This document shows positions 41,149-49,297 of a DNA stretch of 62,731 nucleotides, piece by piece. The position numbers were made by a program, and so were the translations under genes. Each line of letters begins with the position of its first letter. The stretch's first letter is position 1. Origin of the DNA: Ramicandelaber brevisporus (Eukaryota; Kickxellomycota; Ramicandelaberales; Ramicandelaberaceae). The stretch is from positions 11,091 through 73,821 of the forward strand of contig MU602720.1 in assembly GCA_025201865.1 (NCBI GenBank), given 5' to 3'. The notes below the pieces were generated by a model that was given only the letters and a program-made list of their open reading frames with translations, ran no database searches and was not told the DNA's origin.

Positions 41149-42744
41149 TTAAAGTCTAGCAGGAGTAACAATTGAGGCATCAGGTGCTGCAATTCGGATC
41201 CATGATCTGGTTAGAGCTTTGGGCATGTCTTCATCCGAATCGGCATTCTGTTCAATGGTGGTCTCAACCACCAACTGCGGTGTTGTAGAGTCTCTCAGGA
41301 TGGCCACAGCTTCCTCAGTATCGTCAATGTCAAGCATTTTCATCAGCTGCTTCTCACTCACCGATCTCAAATCAACAATACGGCTCCGGGTAACGAGCAC
41401 TACATCGAAGTCAGTTGCCAAATGGAACAGCACCTTTGAATGTGTAATGATGCCCTCTTCACCCAATCCACTGCCGAGAATACTGTCTTCAAAGTGATTT
41501 CTGAATAAACAGTGGGCAGCTTGCTGATGGAGTGTCATCGAGACTGCACCATGTACACGCATTGGCGGACCTTGCATCGCCTTCCCAACATAGATGGCAG
41601 ATACCAGCGATTTATCCACATTGGAGTAAAAAGTCAAATCGCGAGACACTGTCGATTCTTCTGTGTTCAAATTCGCAAATATATCCTGCACAAAGTTTGG
41701 ATGCTGTTGCTGTTGCTGATGCTGTTGCTGTTGCTGACGCTTGCTCGTTTCTGGGAAGAATGACACTTGCTTGACAGCCGAGCCATGAGTTGATTTGAAC
41801 TGACGCGCGGCCGACACTTCGTCTTCTGTAATTTGATAAGATGGAGCATGATTCAAACCCGGTGCTGTTCCCAATGCATGAATAATCTCTTTTGTCGCTC
41901 CACGAGGCACAAACGCCTTGTAGAAATCAACCTTTGCTGTAAGATACACAGTTCCATAGTCATTTCTGTCTGTAACCAGCACCCGACTGTTGTAAACCTT
42001 ATCAGTTTCCAAATCAAGAATCGACCAAAACACCAATGGTTTGTCGATCGGCACAGCTGCGTCCGGAGTGATGGAGTTGGTCGAGAAGAGAGTCGTGTAT
42101 GAGATACCGCGCTCTTCATCTTGTGCTCGCAACCGCAATGCCATGTCGCCGCATAGCTCGTCAATGATGAATGTGATTACGCCAATGTCGGCAACGCCTG
42201 GTCGAGTGGGAAGAGAAGCGCTGGCGTTCAGCGTCAGGTGAGTGCGCTGAGTGCGAGTTGAGGCGGAGTATTCGTATGGCGGCTCGTATTCGTGAGGGTA
42301 GAGACCCGGCTGAGCCATGAGCATGTTGTAGAAGGCCGAGGGGCGCCTCTGGAAGAAGGGGCGAGACGCAATCGAGACAAAGTCAGCGGCAGTGGCAACG
42401 TGCTGTGGGAGAGCCGCTGAAGCACTGCTCCTGTTGGTCTCCTGAGCTGTCATAACGGCGGTAGCAGTGGTGGCAGTGGTATCAGTGACAGCAGCAGCAG
42501 TAGCGGAGGAGGAGGACATGCGGTACAAGAGACAAGGGGGAGAAAGAAGGAGTCGAAGGTTTGTAATCGAAGGTGGTGCAACGTGGTGCTGTTGTTGTTG
42601 ACCGAGGGAAGCAGTCAGCAAGAGGCGGTGCTGATATCGAACGGGTTTAAAACGTTTGGACTGGCGGTGGCACAGAATTTTTCCGACAGCGAGTGGTGGA
42701 AACCTAGTCGTCGCTTTCAAGAGACCGCGTGTTGTCAGCAGCAT
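41149..42744 (-). CDS. Acyl-CoA thioesterase, double hotdog (ACOT9-like), probably mitochondrial
   Basis: Hydrolyses acyl-CoA to fatty acid and CoA, by family. The part from about residue 110 (MSSSSATAAA...) contains two hotdog units. The first has ADIGVITFIIDELCGDMAL and RNDYGTVYLTAKVDFYKAFV; the second has VSAIYVGKAMQGPPMRVHGA with VSMTLHQQAAHCLF, the family's long central helix. A poly-Gln loop separates them. From ATG 42,744 the protein is 531 residues and begins MLLTTRGLLKATTRFPP with many Arg and no acidic residue, a plausible mitochondrial presequence. ATG 42,520 would give a shorter cytosolic form. The open frame extends to 42,840 but the extra residues are not presequence-like. The start is uncertain; the hotdog assignment is fair. 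Confidence 0.68.
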   Translation of the reverse strand: MLLTTRGLLKATTRFPPLAVGKILCHRQSKRFKPVRYQHRLLLTASLGQQQQHHVAPPSITNLRLLLSPPCLLYRMSSSSATAAAVTDTTATTATAVMTAQETNRSSASAALPQHVATAADFVSIASRPFFQRRPSAFYNMLMAQPGLYPHEYEPPYEYSASTRTQRTHLTLNASASLPTRPGVADIGVITFIIDELCGDMALRLRAQDEERGISYTTLFSTNSITPDAAVPIDKPLVFWSILDLETDKVYNSRVLVTDRNDYGTVYLTAKVDFYKAFVPRGATKEIIHALGTAPGLNHAPSYQITEDEVSAARQFKSTHGSAVKQVSFFPETSKRQQQQQHQQQQQHPNFVQDIFANLNTEESTVSRDLTFYSNVDKSLVSAIYVGKAMQGPPMRVHGAVSMTLHQQAAHCLFRNHFEDSILGSGLGEEGIITHSKVLFHLATDFDVVLVTRSRIVDLRSVSEKQLMKMLDIDDTEEAVAILRDSTTPQLVVETTIEQNADSDEDMPKALTRSWIRIAAPDASIVTPARL

Positions 42745-42969
42745 TTGAACACTTGTGATGCACGGTTCTGGTTCTGACCAATGATTGTGAGAGGTGAATC
42801 TGGGAGGCGTGTGAAGGATGTAAAAGCTCGGGCAGTGCACAACACATGCACAAGAAAAGGCACAACGGACATGTATGAGTGAATGCAGCCGGCCATTAAA
42901 AGCAGTGGCAGTATCAACAAGTGAGGAAAAAAAAAAAGGAATCAGCTGAAAGAGTGTACAAAAAGCCGA

Positions 42970-43389
42970 ATGATGCGATTAAGCAGGTGAAGCTGGTCTG
43001 GAAAAAAAAACGTCCACCTGGTCCAACATGAAGACGGCGGTGGCACACCGATGACGTGCCGATGTGTACAGAGCTTGGTATTGGAGGAATGGACATTTCG
43101 TTCACACTAGAGGATTTGGTTCTGATCTGGCAGTCACCAATGAACAAACACGCTTGTTTGAGCAAGAGAAATTGGCAGCTCATTTCAGACCAGCAAAGCT
43201 GCCAATGGATCCAGAAGAGTACACAGAGTGCCTAACATCCCGGTAGATGGCGACAAGCGTTTGTGTAATTGACTGGATATTATGGAGAGTGATATGACTG
43301 AGCAGCGTCGCAGTGGGAACGACAGCAACGGTGGTAGAATTGCCTCTTCATTCTTACTTGATGACGACGATAAATCCCAAGCTCTTTAA
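42970..43389 (+). CDS. 95-codon gene with two short introns, unknown
   Basis: Exons 42,970-42,986, 43,072-43,242 and 43,290-43,389 join into one frame. Intron 1 (85 nt) starts AG|GTGAAG and ends GTGTACAG; intron 2 (47 nt) starts CG|GTAGAT, contains a branch-like TTGAC and ends GGAGAG. The spliced product starts MMRLSRAWYWRNGHFVHTRG, continues through FEQEKLAAHFRPAKLPMDP and EEYTECLTSR, and ends in an acidic LLDDDDKSQAL. The basic, Arg/Trp-rich start suggests a mitochondrial presequence. No family is recognised. The model is inferred from frame restoration only. The Fanzor-bearing element begins 53 nt after its stop codon, i.e. in its probable 3'-UTR. Confidence 0.5.
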
Positions 43390-43439
43390 CTTTTAATTAT
43401 TATCGTCATTATCATCATTATCATTACCATTATCATTAC

Positions 43440-43441
43440 TA
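43440..43441. repeat. TA target-site duplication, left
   Basis: The dinucleotide TA directly precedes the left terminal repeat and recurs directly after the right one (47,130-47,131), as expected of Tc1/mariner-like (IS630-type) integration. Confidence 0.7.
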
Positions 43442-43509
43442 CACGGGTGGGCCGCCCCCACGAAAAATTTAGGAAGACTTGTATGACAGGGGATTTTTAC
43501 GTAAAAGCA

Positions 43510-44698
43510 TTCCACACCGAGTTGATATAAGCACTTGGAGAGCAATGGCCACCGCTCTAATCACGACCAGATGACCAGGTTAGACCGGATCGTCACATTA
43601 GGCCTTGTCCGGATTAGACCAGTTGTCTGCACGAAGCAGACATTAAGCCGAGAGCCCTTGTACGTTGCATTGTATATCGGGGGGGGGAGTAGCGAGCATC
43701 GACGACGGAAGGTGCGACCAGGCGAGTAGACCGCAGAACCGAGCGGATGCAGGCAGAGTTGTGCTAAATCAGCAATTGGGGTGACCAAACCGCCTTGAAA
43801 GAGGCGGCACGAGCGACAAGAAGCAACCAAGCGTGGACCGGCGAAGAGGAGGGAACGGCCGGCGAGAAGGGTGTCTACGCGAAGTGAGGACCGAGGTGGC
43901 GTAGACGACGGAAGCAGCAGCTGCAGGAAACGGACGAGCAGACCGACAGGGAAGGTGGTTGTCTTGAAGGGTCGAGGTGCAAACGACGGTGGCGCGACCA
44001 GAAGGCACGAGCACACACGTGCGGTGCAGAGGGAAGGGGGAAGAGGTGCGAGTGGGAAAGAGACGGTGCGGTTCAGGGACAAAGCAGAAGGACGAAGAGG
44101 GAGGGAGGGGATGAGACACAGAAACAAACAGACACGGGAAAGGATGGTAGTTGTGCTGGGTGAGATGGCTGCCTTATTATACACTCAAGGTACAGCAGTA
44201 GTAGCACTCAGGAACGAAACACGGCTGATACTCGATTCGCTGGTTGGCGAGTTTGTTGATAGAGAGGAGAGAAAGACTCCTTTGAGAAAGAGCAATTAAG
44301 ATGCGAAAGCCAAAGGAGTGTTTGCTCTGTTTGGCTGATAGGCTTCGACAACGGTCGATAGAAGATGGTTGGAAGGTTGAGTCTTCGACTCACAATGGAG
44401 TTGGGGGTAGAGTGAAAATCATTGCGTGGATAATTTGTTACGTGTCGTTCGCTCGTGGACCCAGCCCGGCTACAGAGTGTTTGCGTGTGCGCGTTCTCTT
44501 TTCTACGCAGAGTGGCGAACCTCCTTTGGTCGAACATCGCCTCTAGCAGTATCGTTCGTCGCTGTTTCGGCGCGCGCGTCCGTGTCGTTCGTCGCGCCTG
44601 CAGCTCTCTCTCTTTTGTTGTTTACTCTTTTCCTCTCTCTATATCGACTCTGCCTACTACTTTCTTTCTCTTTGTTTTTTTTTTTTTCGAGATTAGAG
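43510..44698 (+). other. Upstream region of the Fanzor element, purine-rich, no confirmed gene
   Basis: About 1.2 kb between the left terminus and the Fanzor start. From about 43,680 to 44,300 the plus strand is strongly G/A-rich and T-poor, unlike host intergenic DNA. It contains a 142-codon open frame (43,871-44,299, Arg/Gly-rich) and a 207-codon frame on the other strand, neither with recognisable domains. The final 200 nt are pyrimidine-rich, ending TTTTTTTTTTTTTCGAGATTAG just before the ATG; this probably holds the promoter and leader. Confidence 0.5.
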
Positions 44699-46858
44699 AT
44701 GGCAACAGACAGCAGTGCAGCCAACAAAGTGACTATTGCCAACCAGACTCTCTATGTCGGCAAGGAAAAGGTCACGTCTGTCGTTGTCATTCCCGGCAGC
44801 GCTTACTATCGAGCACAGGTTGAAGTGCCTGGTGTTGACATCACAATGAAGGCGCCAATTAAATATCATCAGCCACTACCAACAATGACACGTTTGGAAG
44901 CAGCTCGCGCACCTCTCGCACAGGCACTTGGCGCAAGTGGTCCATCTTTGCCAACAGATATTATGGATGATCCAGTCATGGCTGTGTTGAATTCTGAGCA
45001 ACGTCAGAAACTCAGTGAAGGACGTGAGGAGATGGCTCGGCTGGTATATAGCCAAATAGTTTCGAACTGGCGCCATTTGCCAAGGTGCACGCGCTGCTGG
45101 CCACAGCTTGCCGCGTCAATTCGTTACTGGGTGATTCACTTCGGCAATCATGTACTTGGCACCAATATGAAGCGTGGTGTGCGCATTCAACAGCACAACC
45201 TTCATCATCGTGGCCGTATCGAGCATGATTCAACTCATGATGTCACCATCAAAGGTCCATTCATTCTTGCCTGCGATGCTGGTGTCAAGCGTCCTGGCGA
45301 GTTTGTTGCAGCACACATCAACCAGCCGGAGTTACTCGATATCTACATGGCTGCAGTCGAACTGGTGCTGAAGAAGATGAAGTTTGTTCCTATTGATGGT
45401 GAAAAACCACGACAGATTGGTAACTTGCTGGGTGAATTGGCTAATGCACTTCAGTTCCGCTCTCGATTCTGCATAAATCGGTTAATGATTGACTCATTAT
45501 ACGCCAAAAGCGGAAGAACTGCAGTTGGCAACTACTCAGAAACCCAGATGCAGAATATGTGGGCTGCGCTGCATCACTTGTTTGTTGATTTTCCAGATGA
45601 CATTATTCAGCCTCTGCTCAATTCTGGTCCAGGCACTGAGCAACGCAGCAGTTTGGTTAGCAATCTGATTGATGGATATATAATGAACAGCGAGTTCCGC
45701 CAGACATTGGTTGAACTTCTACCAACTCAATCATCATTGTCATCCTCATCAGAACAGCAGAGTGACGAACGCGCCATCTTACATCGAATTGTGGACTCTT
45801 TTGTTGACTTTCTGAAGCTTGTACCAGATTGGAAAGACACTGCCAATCTCGCGTTATTGACACAGCAACCAGTCTTATCAAACAACTCTCAACGTCTGAG
45901 TACAGCAATTAGAAACTGTCGTGCTCTCCGTCTGAATTCGGCACTGGTTGCTCGTTTCAATGATGTTTTGAACGTCAACAGACACACAGTTGGCAGCGAA
46001 CTGGCTCGCTATATCTACGACCAGTTCCCACCCAACAGCAAGATTGTAGTTGCTATTGGCGATGCATTTGATGGTTCACACAGTACTCCAGCATTGACAC
46101 GCTTACTCGCTGACAATATCCCAATCTTTTACTCGCCAGAGTTTAGATCATCACTGCTCTGCTTCATGTGCTCTTCCGTGACAGTGCCGGCCGCGACTGG
46201 TACTTACACACAACACGTCACAGCTGACGTCGAGCACACTGGCACTGCAACCTCATTGACATCGCAGCGTGCTTCTAAGAGTCAAAAGAAGCTTAGTTCT
46301 CGTTACCGATACTGCCTGGAATGCAAATTACACTTCAATCGAGACACCTCAGCAGCCTTCAATATACTCAGAAACACGCTAACGATCATCTGTAACATTC
46401 AACACAAGAAGGCAGCTGGTGAGTCATTCGATAGTTACATGCAGCTGGGTCGCTCCGAGTTCATACGCAGTCCAAAGGTCAGACCAAACTCTGAGCAGCT
46501 GGCTAAACTCAATGCCAATCGCACGGCTCGCAGAAACGCAGCCAGAGAGAAGATACAGCAAAGTGGTAACACTCAGGAGCTCGCTAATGACATCATTGCC
46601 TCCAACAGAGAGCGACAGGAGGTTGTGACTCGGTTGCAGCTATCCAATGATTTTGCCACCAGTCAGCTTGCTAGTTTAGTTGCGAGTTTGCCACATGGAA
46701 AGCTTAATGCTGAAAACCGAAGGAATTTCAACCATAGAACTTTCAAACTAGCCGCAAACAATGCTCGAATCAAAAGCATCAAGGCCAGTATTGAATGTGA
46801 GGATGCACGTCGTAATGTTCTTTTAAATATCGCCAACAGTGCTGGCTCTAATACTTAA
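44699..46858 (+). CDS. Fanzor (eukaryotic TnpB-like RNA-guided nuclease), Fanzor1-type
   Basis: A 719-residue protein of the Fanzor family, relatives of TnpB and Cas12, known to cut DNA guided by an RNA encoded at the element end. Visible parts: an N-terminal region with a C-x2-C pair (Cys130, Cys133); a probable RuvC-I strand FILACDAGVKRPGEF with Asp193; a central helical region of about 250 residues; the RuvC-II strand KIVVAIGDAFDGS (Asp455 near the canonical Glu position); then SPEFRSSLLCFMC, where Glu481 is the displaced catalytic glutamate typical of Fanzor. The zinc finger is Cys488/Cys491 with Cys539/Cys542, and RuvC-III is FNRDTSAAFNI with Asp549. The C-terminal 160 residues are basic and helical. 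The frame extends upstream to 44,426, but those residues look like a translated leader; ATG 44,699 is chosen. It appears intact. Confidence 0.88.
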   Translation: MATDSSAANKVTIANQTLYVGKEKVTSVVVIPGSAYYRAQVEVPGVDITMKAPIKYHQPLPTMTRLEAARAPLAQALGASGPSLPTDIMDDPVMAVLNSEQRQKLSEGREEMARLVYSQIVSNWRHLPRCTRCWPQLAASIRYWVIHFGNHVLGTNMKRGVRIQQHNLHHRGRIEHDSTHDVTIKGPFILACDAGVKRPGEFVAAHINQPELLDIYMAAVELVLKKMKFVPIDGEKPRQIGNLLGELANALQFRSRFCINRLMIDSLYAKSGRTAVGNYSETQMQNMWAALHHLFVDFPDDIIQPLLNSGPGTEQRSSLVSNLIDGYIMNSEFRQTLVELLPTQSSLSSSSEQQSDERAILHRIVDSFVDFLKLVPDWKDTANLALLTQQPVLSNNSQRLSTAIRNCRALRLNSALVARFNDVLNVNRHTVGSELARYIYDQFPPNSKIVVAIGDAFDGSHSTPALTRLLADNIPIFYSPEFRSSLLCFMCSSVTVPAATGTYTQHVTADVEHTGTATSLTSQRASKSQKKLSSRYRYCLECKLHFNRDTSAAFNILRNTLTIICNIQHKKAAGESFDSYMQLGRSEFIRSPKVRPNSEQLAKLNANRTARRNAAREKIQQSGNTQELANDIIASNRERQEVVTRLQLSNDFATSQLASLVASLPHGKLNAENRRNFNHRTFKLAANNARIKSIKASIECEDARRNVLLNIANSAGSNT

Positions 46859-47129
46859 CTTTTTGATGTCTTTTTAACTTTCTATTCGATTAAAAGACGT
46901 TTGTAGTGCGGCTTGCCGCTTGTGTGTAGGATCGTCGCTGCGAGTGTCGTTCGCAATTCTAATAATACGCATAATTGTTCACGGCCAGCATGACACATGC
47001 TTTTTTACGTTAAAGACAACACCCAACCACGCCAGTGCTTTTTTTTTTACGTAAAGTGCATGTGATTGCGTAAACAATTCTGGAAATCCTGTAGGATAGA
47101 AGATTTTACGTAAAAACGGCCCACCCGTG
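46859..47129 (+). ncRNA. Candidate guide (omega/fRNA) region at the element's right end
   Basis: In TnpB and Fanzor elements the guide scaffold is transcribed from the 3' end of the nuclease gene to the element terminus, with the guide just beyond it. Here the 271 nt after the stop are rich in perfect hairpins: GCGGC-TT-GCCGC (46,908-46,919), TGCGA-7 nt-TCGCA (46,939-46,955) and GCATG-ACA-CATGC (46,988-47,000). A long-range pairing AATTGTT (46,973-46,979) with AACAATT (47,073-47,079) could close the domain, followed by the TTTTACGTAAA palindrome and the terminal repeat. Location and structure support the call; expression is not shown. The same segment is present as a near-identical copy at 48,818-49,088 because of the probable assembly duplication. 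Confidence 0.55.
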
Positions 47130-47338
47130 TATGTTTGACTTTAGTACTTTCTTTGCTTTTCTGGCCAAATAAAGATTGAAAAATGAAGATAGAGTAAGCG
47201 AAGAAAGAAATGATGGTAAAGGGTGAAATATGCAGATGTGTGAGAAAGAAAGATGCAGGTGTGAAGTAAAGTGAAACAAAAAAGTTGAGTAATGCGAATC
47301 AAGTGAGTAAATGATGAGATAAATGCAAAAGGGAAGGT

Positions 47339-48772
47339 TTAGAAATCAACGGGTGGTTGATCCATTGGGAACGATTCTGGACCCGGCGCTGACATATCTG
47401 GAGCAAATGATTCGGGTGTCGTGTCTGGGAACGGTGCAGGTTCAGGTACAGCTTCGTTAACCATTGGCGGCTCAACAGCAGCAGTCATGGCATCTGGTTC
47501 TGGACCTGGAGTCTGCCAGGCTGGTTCTGGGAGCTGAGCAGCAGGTTCAGGGAACGACATTGGGTCAGCTTCGGCCACTGGTGGGATATCGACCGGCTCG
47601 ACAGCTGGGCTAAAGTCAGGCATCGGTTCTGGGCTGACAGGAGCAGATTCCGGCATTGGAGGCTCAGATGGCTCTGGAGCAGGACCGACATCCGGCATTG
47701 GCGCATCCATTGGCGCATCCATTGGCGCATCCATTGGAGGAGGAGCTTCCATGGCAGGCTCAGGCATTGGCTCAGCCTCTGCAATCGGAGGTAAATCACC
47801 ATCCGGAGCTGGTGCCACATCCATCGATGCCGGTTCGGGACCAGGGCCTGCATCGGGTGGTGGCATGTCCATTGGAGTAGATTCTGGAGCAGGCGCAGCA
47901 GCTTCATCCATCGGCGGTGGACCAGCATCTACCGGACCTGGTGCACTCACATCCTCAGGCATCGGTGCGTCCATCGGTGCGGATTCAGGCTCGGGGCCAA
48001 CATCGGGCATTGCTGGCATATCAATTGGCCCAGCATCTTCTGGGGCAGGGCCAGCATCAACTTCAGGAGCCATGTCCATTGGAGCAGATTCGGGCATTGG
48101 TGGCATGCCAGCATCTTCTGGAGCTGGGCCAACATCAGCTGGAGGAGCCATGTCCATTGGAGCAGATTCAGGTTCAGAGCCACCAGCAAAGTCTGATGGA
48201 GCAGGGCCAGCTTCAACTGGAGGAGCCATGTCCACCGGAGCAGACTCGGGCATACCAAAATCTTCTGGAACAGACTCGGGCATTGGTGGCATGCCAGCAT
48301 CCTCTGGGGCAGGCCCAACATCAGGAGGAGGAGCATCCATGGAGTCGGCAGGTTCAGAGCCACCGGCAAAGTCTGGGGCTGGACCAGCGTCAGAAGGAGG
48401 AGCATCCATTGGAGCAGATTCAGGCTCAGAGCCACCAGCAAAGTCTGATGGAGCTGACATATCGGCGCCAGCATCAGGAACATCACCGCCGCCGCCACCG
48501 CCGCCGCCAGCATCCGCATCCGGAGAACCAGCAAGTGAGCGGCCGTTCTTTCCTTTGCCATTCTTTCCTTTGCCGTTCTTGCCCTTGCCGTTCTTGCCCT
48601 TGCCACGACCTCCTTTGCCGCCTTTGCCGCCCTTGCCACCACGGCTGCTTCGACCTCCTTTGCCACCACGAGCACCCTTGCCACCGCGGCCACCTCTACT
48701 TCCTTTGCCGCCACGAACGCCCTTACCACCGCGGCTACCTTTGCCGCCACGTCGCCCACCAGGTCTGTTACG
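47339..48772 (-). pseudogene. Truncated duplicate of the C-terminal part of the secreted polyampholyte gene
   Basis: Identical in coding content to the 3' part of the gene at 49,298-54,091. It runs from the stop codon at 47,339 to the gap, covering the acidic Asp/Ala/Gly/Pro/Met repeats and the beginning of the Gly/Lys-rich segment. It has no 5' end because the sequence stops at the N run. It is most likely not a real second gene but the other side of the contig overlap. Confidence 0.8.
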
Positions 48773-48782
48773 NNNNNNNNNN
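48773..48782. other. Assembly gap (10 N)
   Basis: Run of ten undetermined bases joining two sequence blocks that overlap by 1,949 bp; the arbitrary-looking length suggests the gap size is a placeholder. Confidence 0.98.
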
Positions 48783-49297
48783 TAAATATCGCCAACAGTG
48801 CTGGCTCTAATACTTAACTTTTTGATGTCTTTTTAACTTTCTATTCGATTAAAAGACGTTTGTAGTGCGGCTTGCCGCTTGTGTGTAGGATCGTCGCTGC
48901 GAGTGTCGTTCGCAATTCTAATAATACGCATAATTGTTCACGGCCAGCATGACACATGCTTTTTTTACGTTAAAGACAACACCCAACCACGCCAGTGCTT
49001 TTTTTTTACGTAAAGTGCATGTGATTGCGTAAACAATTCTGGAAATCCTGTAGGATAGAAGATTTTACATAAAAACGGCCCACCCGTGTATGTTTGACTT
49101 TAGTACTTTCTTTGCTTTTCTGGCCAAATAAAGATTGAAAAATGAAGATAGAGTAAGCGAAGAAAGAAATGATGGTAAAGGGTGAAATATGCAGATGTGT
49201 GAGAAAGAAAGATGCAGGTGTGAAGTAAAGTGAAACAAAAAAGTTGAGTAATGCGAATCAAGTGAGTAAATGATGAGATAAATGCAAAAGGGAAGGT
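48783..49297. other. Second copy of Fanzor 3' end, element right terminus and flank
   Basis: Repeats 46,824-47,338: the last codons of the Fanzor frame, the hairpin-rich 3' region, the right terminal repeat ending at 49,088 and the following TA. It is not an independent element, since no left end accompanies it. Confidence 0.85.

Larger units (their letters stand above)
43442..47129 (+). mobile_element. Fanzor-bearing transposable element with terminal inverted repeats
   Basis: A 3,688-bp element. Its left end CACGGGTGGGCCG (43,442-43,454) is the exact reverse complement of the right end (47,117-47,129). The similarity continues imperfectly for about 15 more bases (left CCCCCACGAAAAATTT, right TTTTTACGTAAAATCTT). 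TA flanks both ends. The palindromic word TTTTACGTAAA or a close variant recurs near both ends (about 43,495, 46,999, 47,045 and 47,104). The only convincing gene inside is the Fanzor; no DDE/D transposase is visible, so the element is non-autonomous for transposition or relies on a relative elsewhere. It sits just downstream of a small spliced gene, at the edge of an ATC/ATT microsatellite. Confidence 0.85.

Noticed and set aside
43561-44184. 207-codon minus-strand frame inside the Fanzor element as a possible transposase
   Set aside because: Ser/Leu/Pro-rich composition mirroring the purine-rich strand, with no DDE/D-type motifs.
44426-44698. N-terminal extension of the Fanzor by 91 residues
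   Set aside because: Translates a CT-rich leader with a Phe run; the ATG at 44,699 has host-like context and starts a normal hydrophilic N-terminus.
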